64,000 bases of DNA, from the NCBI GenBank assembly GCA_023055505.1, contig JALIRH010000002.1:26418437-26482436 (forward strand), read 5' to 3'. The notes beneath the pieces were generated by a model. It searched no databases. It saw only the letters and a program-made list of their open reading frames with translations, and was not told the origin of the DNA. Of the stretch, positions 12,622-24,390 are shown piece after piece (positions within the stretch are counted from its first letter, which is position 1; every line of letters begins with the position of its first letter). Both the position numbers and the translations under genes were made by a program. Origin of the DNA: Callipepla californica brunnescens. Taxonomy: Eukaryota > Chordata > Aves > Galliformes > Odontophoridae.

Positions 12622-13679
12622 AGTTGGTGTTCAATTTCTGATGCCGCCTTTCTGAACACTGCTGCTTTTTCTTAGTCTAACTTTATAAATCTTAGAGCTT
12701 CTTATTGTGCTGATGTAGAGATGACCCTGAGCTGGGGAGGTACAGTTGTCCCGTTGGGGTTCAGTTGCTAACAGGCTGAAGGGAATCAGGATTTTCTGGA
12801 AGTTGCTAAGGTGGAAATTGGTACCTCCTGTGTATGCTGGAGGCTGACTTGCTCTTTGTTCAGTGTGGCCTTCACTCGTCCTGCAGCGGCAGTGAGACTA
12901 TGGCTATTGCTATCATCCTCTTTCACTACAGCTATTGTTCCTCCAGGTTTAATCCTATTACACATACAGGCGAGCTGAGAACAGGTTCAGCCAAACAGAC
13001 TGCCTCAGATTTGGACTCCCATATGCTGTGGTGAGGGTGTGCATCAACTTGGAGTTTGGCTTCAGCTGCACCAAGTCAAAGTGCAGTTGTGTCAGTGTTT
13101 GGCCACTGACTTCTGGCAGATGGCACAGCTGTGCTGCAGAGATGCAGCCCAAGGACTCGTGTTTCAGGTGTCCTCTCCTGCTGCTCTCTGCTACCTCCTG
13201 CCTTCATCAGTTGCCTGCATCTCCACCAAAGCCCTCTGTATGGTTTGTTGCAAGCCATCTAGCAGTTAAATTGCTTCAGGTGACCCTGAAAAAGACATTT
13301 CATCGGGCCCGACGTGGTTTGCTCAGGGTCACAGATTTCGTTGCATGGCGAGTTAGATACCACTGCCCATGTCTGAGGGGCTCGCTGATGAGCTGGATCC
13401 ACTGTGTCACAACAGGCCCTCCTGCGGTGTTCCTCCTGCTGTTTGGGGACAGCCAGGCAAGGCCGTGCTGCCTGAGGCCCTTTGAGGGGCACGGTGAGGT
13501 CTAGAGGTTCCCTTGGCCAGGCGAGCAGCCAGGAGGAGGCAAGTGTGGGAGCTGTGAAAGAGCAGCGTGGCCCCAAGCCCTCCTCCATGCCCTCTGCGCC
13601 TCAGGCCGCAACCCTCTATGTGCAGCACCTCCGGGGAGCTGGAGCTTCATTCACAGCCTAAAAGGCTCTGAAAAAGGTC
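12622..13679. other. Intergenic, no gene seen
   Basis: GC-moderate sequence with several overlapping open frames on both strands (longest about 158 codons, from 13028). They overlap each other antisense, lack recognisable domains and have no clear splice structure. They are best treated as chance frames in GC-rich DNA. Confidence 0.45.
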
Positions 13680-14175
13680 CCTGTTCCCAATTAGCCCCTC
13701 CGGTCACCCAGCAAAGCGGTGGGTTAAAGCAAGCTGGAGCGGCGGGTGCGGGAGGTTGGGAGGCCGGGAGCCCCTCTTTCATGGCCGCTGGCCTCTTTCA
13801 AGCGAGCGGCAGCGCGCTGGGTTCTTGTGTGAAAAACAACCGGCACAATGCCGAAGTCGTAACCTCCTCACCCCTGACGGCATGGGAAAGTGCACTCCTC
13901 AGCTGTTGGGTATAGAAAGGCTGCTGTACTCATGAGAAATGGCCATAAAAACGCGGTTCAGAGCCTGCCCTGCCGCTCGGCGCTTGTCATCTTGCCTATC
14001 AAGCTGCCTAATTGGAAAATTGGGCTGGCTTTAATTTAGAGCCCTGAAAGTTCACACCAATAATTTCCCAGAGTCTTTTTTATTTTTTTTTCCCAGTTTT
14101 ATTACAAATGGTTTCGGCCATTTACAGTGACTGAATGGAAATCTTTATTAAAAAATAAAGGAAAAAAAAAAGAGG
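13680..14175. promoter_or_regulatory. Candidate enhancer block (inferred)
   Basis: Single-copy, CpG-containing left part next to an AT-rich right part that holds homeodomain-type cores: CTAATTGG at 14009-14016 and TTTAATTTAG shortly after. It differs from the surrounding repeat-bearing DNA. There is no direct evidence of conservation or function; the call rests on composition and motif clustering only. Confidence 0.25.
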
Positions 14176-14513
14176 AAAGCTCGAATCTTCCGTTTTGTTT
14201 AGATCTTTGATTTCTGCACGTGAAGATGCATCACACTCATCGCACTCCTACATCCGTGCTGCCCCCATCCCTTTCCTGGCACTGTTCCTCCTTTGACTGC
14301 ACCTGGCAAGCTGCGTGCTGCCACTTACACGTGTTACAAACTTGTCTCAGAGCTCCGTGCCCTGCCTGCTTCCTTCCTGCTTGGCTGCTCTGGAGGCAGC
14401 AGCCAGAAGAAGCTGCCCTGCAGCTGTAGGCACTCCCACACTGCCTCTTGTGTCAGGCACTGCTGATACCAGGTCACACGAGGAGACCCGAGGTGGCTCC
14501 TGTGGAAGAGGGG

Positions 14514-14742
14514 GAAGTTCTTTACTGGGAGAGTGGTGAGGTGCTGGCACAGGCTACCCAGGGAGACTGTGGATGCACCATCCCTGGAGATGTTTAAGGC
14601 CATGTTGGACGTGGCCCTGGGCAGCCTGACCTAGTACTTGATCTAGCAGCTGGCAACCCTGCCTGTGGCGGGAGGTTGGAACTTGATGATCCCTGAGATC
14701 CCTTCCAACCTCCTGCCATCCTCTGATTCTCTGATTCTATGA
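14514..14742 (+). repeat. CR1 LINE 3' fragment
   Basis: AGGCTACCCAGGGAGACTGT, then CATCCCTGGAGATGTTTAAG, GGTTGGAACTTGATGATCCC and terminal GATTCTCTGATTCTATGAC mark the last 230 bases of a CR1 3' UTR. Confidence 0.93.
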
Positions 14743-15690
14743 CTGGGCAGGTGGGCTGAGTCCTCCCAAGCAGGGTTCAACCTTGCCCTAAACTACTTCC
14801 ACCCAGCTGCAGCCTGCGTCTTTGAGGTCACCTTCTCAAGCTCTGTTTAGATCACATAGCGAAGTGCTGTAGATCTTCAACTCAGTGCTGGGCTGTGGTC
14901 CCTCTGAGACCCCCAAAGTGTTGATGGCAGCAGCGATTGAACACACTGAGACTGATTATCTTAGGACAAGGAGGAGGGCTTTAAGCAGATTCTTTGTCCC
15001 TGTGTGCTATTAGCAGCTGGGTGAGGACACAAGGAGATGCACAGCAGGATGCACTCGTTGCTCCTGCCATGTGCCCCAGAAGCAAGCTGTGCTCAAGGCT
15101 GGGCGTGCTGCCGAAACCTCTCACTGTGTCGTTTGCAGCAGTAGGAGTGGCAGACATTTACAGCAGGGACTTGTGCATGACTTGATAAACCTGTCAGTCT
15201 TCTGAATCTTTATCCTGCTGCTGAAAGCTTGCACGCGAAGCACGTGAGCAGGAGAGGATTATATCTAAGATGATGGTGGGTGAGGCCACCAGGCACAGCC
15301 AGGGGTAGGGTGCAGCCCTGAGGTCAGGACTTGGCAGGTTCAACCCATCTTTTGATGGAGCAAGGAATAGGTGTGAGCAGGACCCTAAGTCTTCATCTTC
15401 CCCTGAAATCATCATTCGGAGGCTGGGGTAGAAATCCCATATAAAGGTGGGTTCACCAAATGAATTGACACCACCAATTGCTAGACTGATTTTCCTTGAA
15501 CTATCCTATTCATCTGAGCTGTGACAGCCCGAGCAGCCTGGGCTTAGACTCTGGCAAGGCCGTGAAACTTCGATTTTCTTTGAGTTACAATTGTGTCAAT
15601 ACAGCTTTGCATGTTTCTGTGACTGACCCACAGACCAGAAAGGAAGCAAAGGTTGGACTTTTACAGGGGAAACCCAAGACTCTGTGGTAA

Positions 15691-15752
15691 AGAACCACAG
15701 AATTTTAGGGGTTGGAAGGGACCTCTAGAGATCATCGTGTCCAACCCCCCAA
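15691..15752 (-). repeat. CR1 LINE 3'-terminal remnant
   Basis: CACAGAATTTTAGGGGTTGG followed by AAGGGACCTCTAGAGATCAT and GTCCAACCCCCC is the reverse complement of the CR1 3' end. About 60 bases remain. Confidence 0.88.
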
Positions 15753-18479
15753 GAAAATATAGATAACAAAGGGGAAACAGAGGAAGCAAACTTTTGGCTT
15801 GACTCACACTTTATCTTCACACTTTATGTGTATTTCTTCCATTTGCATAGAAAGAGAAAAGCATGCATCTGGCAGTGCCACATCAGTGCCTCTGTGTCTC
15901 CTCTCAGAGCAGTAAGATCCAGAGCTTAGCTGAGTCCCTCCCATCAGAGATCCAGTTGCAGTTTCTGACCTTATTCTGGAGCCTCATTTGCTGGTAGCAG
16001 TGAGACACCAGGCTGGAAGGAGGTGCACCTAAGCACTGCAATGCTCTGCTGGTGAGCTCAGCAGCGGGGCAGCTGGGAAGCACCTTTCCCAGTTGTCAGC
16101 CCCAGCTGCCATTATGCATTATGCATTGAAATGCACAGTTGTACATACAAATTATTCCATTTGGTCTCCTTGAGACAGGACTTGATTGCTGGGCCCAGCA
16201 GAGATGTGCCTCCTCTACTGCTTGTCCTCAGGGCAGCCCCACGCTTCGCCCGCCGATGAAAGGCGTTATCCTCCCTGCCTTCCGCAGCTCACAATGGAAA
16301 TTAGTTCAACAGGATGAAAGGTTGGTGGTGGGAAAGCATGTCAGAAAATACAATGCAGAGAACACAATTCTTGGGAGAGAGCAGTTTGTTTTGTTATTTG
16401 AAAGGGCTCAGGATTTAGCCAAGGGGGCATAGTTATAATTTACTTTAAGGGATGCTGACAATTGCATTTGTCAGGTTGGATTATGGTCATACTGTCATAA
16501 AGGATCATTCTGTTGTTTTACTGCTAGTGTATATATGCATAAGTACTTTGGGCCTCAATGAGGATAAAAATATGGCTCTGATGTGTGAAAACCCATAGCG
16601 CTGTCTGAATTTCCATGCTGCTACATGGCCCTTTGGTCGCGATGGGACTATTCAGTGCATGCATTTGAGAAGTTGAATGGATTTTAAGTCTTTGTAGATC
16701 TGAAATAGCTTGACCTGCTGACAATCACACTCTCTTAATTGCTTGTCCTAAATACAGGCAGCCTGAATGGGGTATCCCCAGACATTTTCAAATAGGTGTG
16801 ATCTCAGTGCTGTGCAGATTGGATTGATGGAGGCACCTTGGTCTGCCCGTATGTTCAGATGCAGGTAACTCCTAAGCAAAGCAACAAACTGCCCTTAAAC
16901 GGGAGTTTTGCCTTTTATTATCATGACTTTATATCAATTTGTACTCTTACGTTTCTATAGGTTATTACAATTTGCTGTTCCCCTTTTATTAGTCCTTATT
17001 TTTCATGTCAAACTATGTCTGAGGACTGAGCTATGTTTGTCACTATTTTATATGCATGTCATTACTTACATTTCTGAGTTGGATTTTTCCTTTCTACCAA
17101 AACTGTTAGTATTTGAAAGCACAAATTACTCCCAAGAAAGCTGCCAGTACTGCAGTCCATCGTGTTGCTGGGAGGGCCGTACTGAGCCACACGGGACAGC
17201 TCTGACCCGTTTCAAGCTCCTGACATGAAATATATTTGCCCTCAGGCTGTGTACCAATGAATACATGCTGACTTCAGTGTAAAGCAAGTCTGATTTGAAT
17301 GAAAATGAATGGACTTTGCTGCAGTTGTCCACACTGAGGTGCTAGTGAAGAAACAGCTTGGTCATTGAGACCAGGAAAACACACTGCGTATTTTTGTTTG
17401 TGTCAGAGCCCTCACTCTCTCTCCTCCCAGGGAAATAGGAGTGAAGAATTGGATGGATGTGTGCGTGGACAACAGCTCATGACATTTTTTTTTCACAGCA
17501 CTTTTCAAATTGCTCTCTTCCTGCTGCATCACATTTACTGCTATTTGTGCAGCTCTCCTGAAACACAGTAGCTTAGCTTGGGAGAGTTCACAGTTCCCTC
17601 TCTGCTCCTTTTTCTGCATCCTCATCTTCAGGGGCTATTCTGAAATAATTATTTTTTGTGTTCAGGTGGATACACTAAAATACATCTCTTGCAGACGGGC
17701 AGATGGGGTGCTAGCTTCACCCAGACCAGTCTGTGGTTGCTCATGCCAGAGACCTGCTTCATGCTCACCTTTGGGGAGCCTATGGTGTCCTTTGCATCTT
17801 CAAACATTCATCAGGACTGGTATTTATGCCTGCTGGAGCCTGAGAAGCTGTTGAGTATAAGCATTGCTGCCTTATTCTCTCTGTGGCGAGGGGCAGTGTA
17901 AGGCAGGTGCTATTGAGGGGCATGAGTGGGTTGGGACAGCGCTGGTGCCCATGAGATCAGCCTTCCCTGAGCCCCCAGGCAGCATTCTCCACTCATCACA
18001 AGACTAGGGGGACACAAAGAAGCCCTGGATTCTTACTCACAACCATCTGCCCTCTGCAGAAAGACACAAACTATGTGGAGAACCTTATGCCTCGAATGAG
18101 CCCTGCATTTGGCTCTTCAAAATTCTGATTTAGTTGACAAATCCTAAGTCTATGGTGTGATGCTGCATCTTTAGTATATGGATACTTTGATTTCTGATCC
18201 AGAAGTGCATTTTCCTGCGGTGAAGCACCCATCCATGACCCCACGTGAAGGTAGGGGTGACCCTATGCAGCAAGACTTTGGATTTATCCACCAGCATCCA
18301 GCTTTCCCACTCTCTCAAGCACACAGCCTCTTGGGATTTTACCTTCATGAGATGCTAGTGGGCTTTGTAGGTTTTCCTGGGCCTTTTTGCTCCAAGGATG
18401 GGACACGTGAGCTGTGAGCATGCTGGGTGCTGTCCCTTCGTGTGGGTGGCACAGCTGTGATTGGCCATCCGAGCACAGG

Positions 18480-18790
18480 GCCGATTCGTAGCGGTGCTAG
18501 ACCGGTTGGATGCCCCTCAAATGAGCCATGTGGCGGGCGTTTAACCACAGCACCAGTTAACCGGTAACACTGGCTCAGAACGATGCCGCCCGAGCAGCTG
18601 ACAGCCTGAATAATTTACTGCCTGCAAATGGCGGGACCGGCCGTCTCCGCTAGTGCCGGGATCCGACCGCCGCAGCCCATTAATTGTAATTGCTGGTTTG
18701 TGCTGACAGGAGTGGGGCCGTCGCTCTGTGAGTGATTAGGCAGCTACCGGAGGCTGTTCTCCTCCCCTCTGCCCTGCGTGGGCTTTATTT
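18480..18790. promoter_or_regulatory. Candidate enhancer block (inferred)
   Basis: CpG-rich single-copy DNA with a near-palindrome GTTAACCGGTAAC at 18556-18568 (Grainyhead-like core AACCGG). It also has adjacent homeodomain cores ATTAATTG and TAATTG at 18679-18692. CpG dinucleotides are frequent, unlike the flanks. Function is not demonstrated. Confidence 0.28.
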
Positions 18791-19130
18791 TATTATTTAA
18801 TTGAACAGAGTGGCTCCCATATGCTGTTTCCACTTGAAAAACCAGGAGAGGCCACGCTCCTGGGGTCATTGGAGCGAGAGGGGTTTTGCAGGCAGGGTCT
18901 AAAATAGGCACCACGTGTTTGTGGAGGAAGAGGTTCCCCAGCACAGGGCTCGCTGCAGGGATGAGGGTCGCCAAAGCTGGCTGTCCTCTGGGGTCTTTCC
19001 CAGTCTCTGCAGTGCCAGCATCTCTCTTTGGTCCAGGTTTAAACAACTGCAGAGAAGTAGACTACACCTCTTCTGTTCTCACACCTCATCTCACAGATTT
19101 ATTTGCCAAGAGGTTTGGCAATGCATCCAA

Positions 19131-19295
19131 ACTGGAATAGGTTGCCCAGAGAGCTTGTGGATGTCCCCTCCCTGGCAGCGTCCAAGGTCGGGCTGGATGA
19201 AGCTTTGAGCAACCTGGTCTAGAAGGAGGTGTCCCCCTTCCTATAGCAGGGGGTTGGAACTAAATGATCTTAAACCCAAACCATTCTATGATTCC
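19131..19295 (+). repeat. CR1 LINE 3' fragment
   Basis: Reads TGGAATAGGTTGCCCAGAGA, then GGTTGGAACTAAATGATCTT and terminal CCATTCTATGATTCC: the last 165 bases of CR1. Confidence 0.92.
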
Positions 19296-20137
19296 TCTTT
19301 TTTTGTAATTTCGAGTTTAACATCCCAACCCTTGGCTGGATCTCCCTGCACAATTGCTCATGTTCCCTCTGTAAAACCTTCAGATTTTTCTGCCAAAAAA
19401 ATACAGACTTCAGGAGAAGAAGGAGGAGAAGGAAGAGGAGGATTCAAGCTGGGGCTGAGGGAAGCTCCTCAGCAGAGCTGGGCACAAAAGGGAGCTCTGC
19501 AGATTGAGGCAGTTTGCACTGGATGCAGTGACAGACTTCACAGACGACAGATGTCGTCTTCTACTTGGTGGTAACTACTGCAAACTGCAGACTGAAATGG
19601 ACACCTGCCCTTGGAATGGCTGGGGAAAAATAAAAACAACCCTCTGGAAACAGTGCAGTGAGCCTCTTTGGCATCTCCAAATATGTGAGCTATTTCAGGT
19701 ATGTTTGCTAAACTTCTCTGTTACTTGCTAACACATGATACAGCTCTGCCTGTGTGTGTGTGCGTGCGTGCTGCACAGAAGGGGACATATATCTGGTGCA
19801 ACGTTACACACGTTTCCTTTACATTTATACTGCCAGGACCCCATGTATACCAGAGGAAAACAAGATGCGCTGGATATTTTCTGCTCCTGTAGCTACAAAT
19901 GGTATTTAGACTTGGACGGCTCTTGGACATCTGATAAGAGGGAATCATTTTCCTTGTTCCTTCTCTTATTTACTCTCCAGCACAAACTGCAAGTAGCACA
20001 AATCCTCTTTCCTATCTCCCCTCCCTGTCTATCCATGTACTTGGAATATGTAGTTGAATCTAGGTGAAAATTTTTGAAAAGCTTTCTGCTGGGAGGAAGG
20101 CATGTTACTTAGTCCCTTCCAGTACACTTGATTGCCT
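19296..20137. other. Intergenic, no gene seen
   Basis: Includes a short impure (TG)n stretch near 19750-19770. No gene or other repeat was recognised. Confidence 0.45.
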
Positions 20138-20383
20138 TAAATTGCACCAGAGAAGGTACAGATTGAATATTAGGAAAAATTTCCTCTCAGGAAGAGTGGT
20201 AATCCATTGGAATGGGCTACCTAGGGAAGTGATGAAGTCACTGTTTCCAAAGGTGTTCAAGAAACATGTGGATATGGCACTGAGGGACGTGGTGAGTGGG
20301 CATGGTGGGGAGGGGTCCACGGCTGGACTGGATGGTCCTAGTGGTCTTTTCCAACCTTTACAGTTCTATTATTGTATGATTCT
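20138..20383 (+). repeat. CR1 LINE 3' fragment (diverged subfamily)
   Basis: GATTGAATATTAGGAAAAAT, GGGCTACCTAGGGAAGTGAT, GGCTGGACTGGATGGTCCTA and a tail near TTCTATTATTGTATGATTCT mark a CR1 3' UTR. The subfamily resembles the copy at 55195-55576, which shares GTGGATGGGGCACTG-like sequence. Confidence 0.88.
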
Positions 20384-22254
20384 CTGTCTTGAAGCGTGCA
20401 AGTGTAAAGGAAATCCTTGCAAAAAGCTTATGTGAGCCCTGCACATATGTATGCAGGTTTCCTGCCCACTCAGTTTTCCCAGGCATGTGAGCAGTGTGAG
20501 GCACAGCAGTTTCTGTACTCCTGGTGCTGAGAAAAATAGAAGGTCAAGGGAAGGTGTGTCAGAGGTCCACAGCACTGCTGTGTAGTAGGAGTTGGTTAGT
20601 TTTGAACTAGGAACGAAGGGATTCAGTGCAGCCAGCAAGGGGAAAGCTCAGAGCCTCTACAGATGCTGACATACAGTCTGACTCAGTACAGCTGCTCTTG
20701 TTGCAACCACTGACCCCCAGGAGGAGATCAGCTCTCAGATGAGGTGTCCAACACATGTCAGATGTTTGTGTGCATCAACCTAATGGCTGGCTAATGCTGG
20801 GCTCAGTTCTCAGCATCTACCCAACCCAACCAGTCCTCTGTGTCCACTCCAGGAGCACTGCATGCTGGTTGGTGCCTACCTGTGTCTGACCTAGGGGCAG
20901 ACATGTGCCAAGATCAGAATGAAGTCTCCTGGTATTTTCATGGCTGAGGTAATTGTTTTGCCCTCACTGGGGAGGGAGGTCATCCCTAAAGCCCTGCGGC
21001 TCCTTGGGGTCTGCGTGATTTCTGTAGTCCAGAGGAGCTGCGTAGAAACAGCTCTGAGATACAGCTGCCACCTTGCAGCAGTTCGTTTCTGCTCAGCAAG
21101 TTCCTTCAGAATGGCACTAAAATATGTATGAAAACTTACTTGGGAAAAAAAAAAAAAAAGAAAACCCAATAAGCCAAGCAGCAGCTTTCTGAATCCAGGT
21201 ACAAAACGTCATGGTTTTTCATTGTTTTGACTTGACATGGCCTATTTCAGAAGCATGTGTAGATATCTGGAAGTCTCATTTGAAATGCTGAAAAATTTGA
21301 CCTCTCTGAAGCCCATTCCAGCTTTGCCTCTGCTCCTGTACAGTGCTGGGAGCTGCTGGACATCCCAGGGATCAGGGAGGCCCTCAACAGCTCTGCAGGT
21401 GCACAGGTGCCCATGGGGGCAAATCACTGAGCAAGATTAAATGGGATATTTTGCTCCCTTCCCTTAGGCAGCCATGCAGCACAGGCTCTGAGAAGTAGCT
21501 TGGTACCCACTAGCTCCATATCACGCCATTTTCCACACTTCAGCAGCTCGCTCCCAGCCTTCCCTCTTTGTGCTCAGCTTTTATAAGGAGCCGTGCAATG
21601 TAACAGCCTGGGGGCTGGGCAGGAAGGAGTGACACTTTGATTGACCATTTTACATAATCTTTAACAATAGTGGGGTTTTAGTGACTTGGTACAGCCTGTA
21701 CTCAACATAAAACTGAGCCTGTTATCTAAAAGTGCTTCGATGGCAAGATAAGCTGCTGATGCTGATAGAGGAACATTACTGAATAATAATACAATAATGA
21801 TTTTTATTTTTTTTCTGCTTCCACTCTTTCTTCCTTATTTAAAACATTCCCTTGAGCATTACCTGATAGACTTGAGTCTTGCATCAGGTCATTGTTTTGG
21901 TTGGACACGCTTAGATCGTTTCCTTGTTTCAGCTGATGCAATGGTCACATATTTTTTCTTCTTCTTGCAGTAACCCAAGATACAAGCTAACCAAGGCAGA
22001 CGTGTTCCAATCTGATAGAGGTGGTCTTTTACATCTTAAGGAGTAAACCCTTGTTTTAGATTACAGGTGTATGTGTTATCTAATGATATGAATACTTAAG
22101 TAAGAGAAAATTTATATAATGAAAAATTCCCCTCTTCCCCACTGCCTTTTTTTATTCCTGAAACTCTTGCTGAACCAGCAGCAGTTGTATGCCATACCAG
22201 GATGGATATCTAAATAGTGCTTATTTGTGTAAACTGCAGATGAGATATCCTTAT
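20384..22254. other. Intergenic, no gene seen
   Basis: Single-copy DNA. The AT-rich part at 21560-21830 is listed separately as a candidate regulatory block. A run of A is at about 21147-21162. Confidence 0.45.
21560..21830. promoter_or_regulatory. Candidate regulatory block (inferred)
   Basis: Single-copy AT-rich stretch containing CTTTGATTGACC, a SOX-like AACAATAG, GATA-like AAGATAAGC and repeated AATAATAATA. Motif density is suggestive only; there is no conservation data. Confidence 0.18.
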
Positions 22255-22440
22255 AAATATCCTTAGATATTTATAAATGTGGATCAGATCCCCTCTGAGT
22301 CTTCTTTTTTCAATGCTGAACAGACCCAGGTCTCTCAGCCTTTCCTCATAAGGGAGGTGTTCCTCCATCATCTTTGTAGCCCTCTGCTGGACTCTTTCCA
22401 GGAGATCCCTGTCTTCAGCTTCCTTGTATACAAAGGAGAG
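22255..22440 (-). repeat. CR1 LINE internal fragment (ORF2 C-terminus), inverted
   Basis: On the minus strand the frame reads [14 protein letters not shown] and then [20 protein letters not shown], the end of CR1 ORF2, and stops near IYKYL. There is no 3' terminus. It lies 125 bases left of a + strand CR1 3' fragment that begins shortly downstream in the consensus; see findings for a possible twin-priming origin. Confidence 0.9.
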
Positions 22441-22564
22441 GGGAATGCTATCAGCCTCCAGCATCTGTCCTTGCTTGTGCACCTCAGTTCTCAAGTCTGA
22501 TGGCTGCCTTGTGGCCTCAGTTCTTCAGAAGGATGATGTTCTCCAAAAGCTGTCATGACTAGGT

Positions 22565-22829
22565 TGTGACAGGACAAAAGGACAAACTGAAAGAGGAGAG
22601 ATTTAGACTGGGTAGCAGAAAAAAGTTTTTTAGAATAAAGATAGTGACACACAGGAACAGGCTGCCCAGAGAGGTGGTGAAAGGCCCGTCCTTGGAGACA
22701 TTCAAGGTCAGGCTGGATGGAGTTCTGAGCAGACTGATCTACCTGTGGGTGTTCCTTTTTATTGCAGGGGATTTGGACTAGATGGCCTTTGAAGGTCCCT
22801 TTCAACCCAAATGATTCTATGATTCTATG
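22565..22829 (+). repeat. CR1 LINE 3' fragment
   Basis: Begins GTGACAGGACAAAAGGACAA, passes through AACAGGCTGCCCAGAGAGGT and ends with CAACCCAAATGATTCTATGA plus octamer repeats. About 265 bases, 5'-truncated. Confidence 0.95.
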
Positions 22830-24390
22830 CTCTCCAAGACCTGCCATGGATGGAGGGATCCCACGTCAGTGTCACTAAGTTACCTCTTCCCAAACAGTCC
22901 CTCCCTCCATGGGGCCAGGGGCACTTGTCCCATGCAACGTGTGTCTGTTGCACCAGACACATCCTGCAGTGCAGGCCTGGAGGATGCCAGAAGGGCTTCT
23001 GCAGAGGGCTTGGGGTTGGGCTGGGTGGGAATTCATTTCTGTGGGACAGGGGGAGGTCCCTATGATGTGAGACTGTGTGGGTCATCAGACCTGAGACATC
23101 TGGGTTGAGGAAGGACTAGTAACAACAGGCTGCCCCTTGGAAACAGCTGGTTTGAAGGAATCCGGCCTAAATCCTAACCTAGTGCTTACACAGGGTTAGT
23201 GGGGAAGCACCTGGTCCCAGCAGCTCTCCTACCAGGTGAGGTGATCAAGTGCAGAGACAACACTTCTGCTCAAGTAGCATCACATTCAGCACCATCGCAC
23301 TGTGGCAGAAAAAGCCAGTGTCCTACTGGGACGGGCCTGCAGTGCATTTCTTAGGAAATACTGAAATACCTGTGTTGTTGACTAATGAGAACAGGGAGGG
23401 CTTCAAATACCTACACTACATCTGCTGGGAGCAGCAACCTCTGTGTCTGTGGAAGATGGGAAAACCAGTAATGGTTTGAACTGAAGTAAGGAGGAGATGC
23501 GTTAGACTTCGAAAAATCATTTCTATCAGTGAGGAAACTGAAAGAACAGGATAAACTACCTGAGGGAATTTGTGAAGCTTTCGTGACCAGAAATCAAACA
23601 TCTGCTCCTCCGCTCTCCTGTCCCAAGAAGGGGATTGTGTGAGATGACTTCTTGAACTCCCGTCTGCTCCGAGACCTGTTCCATGGTGGGCTTTAAACAG
23701 GGTTTGGATCAGGCTGAAGTCCCTGGCTTTATCTTGGCTGGGATACAAGTGTTATAAAAAAAGTGTTAAAATGGATCCATATTCAGGAAAGCATTAAAAC
23801 ATGCAAATCATTTCAGATGTGTTTAAAAGCCAGTAGGTTTTGTCTTGTGTAGGAAGGAAAGGGCTGGTAACAGAACGTCTCAATTAACACATTTCAGAAC
23901 TCCAGTGTGGCTGCAGTAATGCAGCTTTCAGCATCTCCTCGCTGGCCAAGTTGAAACCAGTGCTGCCAAAATTTCCCAATACATCTCTAAATCCAAGCCA
24001 AAGACCAGCCCGGGGGGGCTGAGCACATATTTAAAACAAAGCGTTCACTTGTGTAAATGCTCCCTGCAAAGACACCAGGAGCAGAGTTCCATGCCCAGGG
24101 CAGGTGCTCTTGAAGTGGGAGGACACGCTGTGCTGGACACCCATGGGGCATGTGGAGGTGTTGCTGATGGCCTGTCACTCCTCACAGTGTGGTGCCTTGG
24201 ACACGAAGCCACGAGCATAAGGGCTGATCATGTTTCTCAGAGCTGGGATGCCTCATACCAGCTCTGCTCTGCCTGATGCTCCTCTTCCTGAAACGCCTGG
24301 AGTTTCCACCTAAAAAGATGAGTGTGTCTGGAACCCAACACATCAAGTGCCATGATTTCTGGTGGGCCTGGCAAAGCAGCAATGGGGAGC
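22830..24390. other. Intergenic, no gene seen
   Basis: Contains an old CR1-like remnant at 23500-23690. The rest is single-copy, with an octamer-type ATGCAAAT near 23800 and no recognisable coding region. Confidence 0.45.
23500..23690 (+). repeat. Old, diverged CR1-like LINE remnant
   Basis: AGGAAACTGAAAGAACAGGA, TAAACTACCTGAGGGAATTT and GGGGATTGTGTGAGATGACT followed by TCTTGAACTCCCGTC resemble the 3' part of ancient amniote CR1-type elements. Divergence is much higher than in the other copies. Assignment is from remembered consensus features and is moderately sure. Confidence 0.5.

Larger units (their letters stand above)
14743..19130. other. Intergenic, mostly no gene seen
   Basis: Contains a small CR1 remnant at 15691-15752 and a candidate regulatory block at 18480-18790. 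The rest is single-copy DNA with scattered short open frames on both strands and no recognisable product. Confidence 0.45.

Noticed and set aside
13028..13628. Overlapping open frames of up to 158 codons on both strands
   Set aside because: Mutually antisense, no domain, no splice signals that join them, and similar frames occur elsewhere in GC-rich parts of the window.
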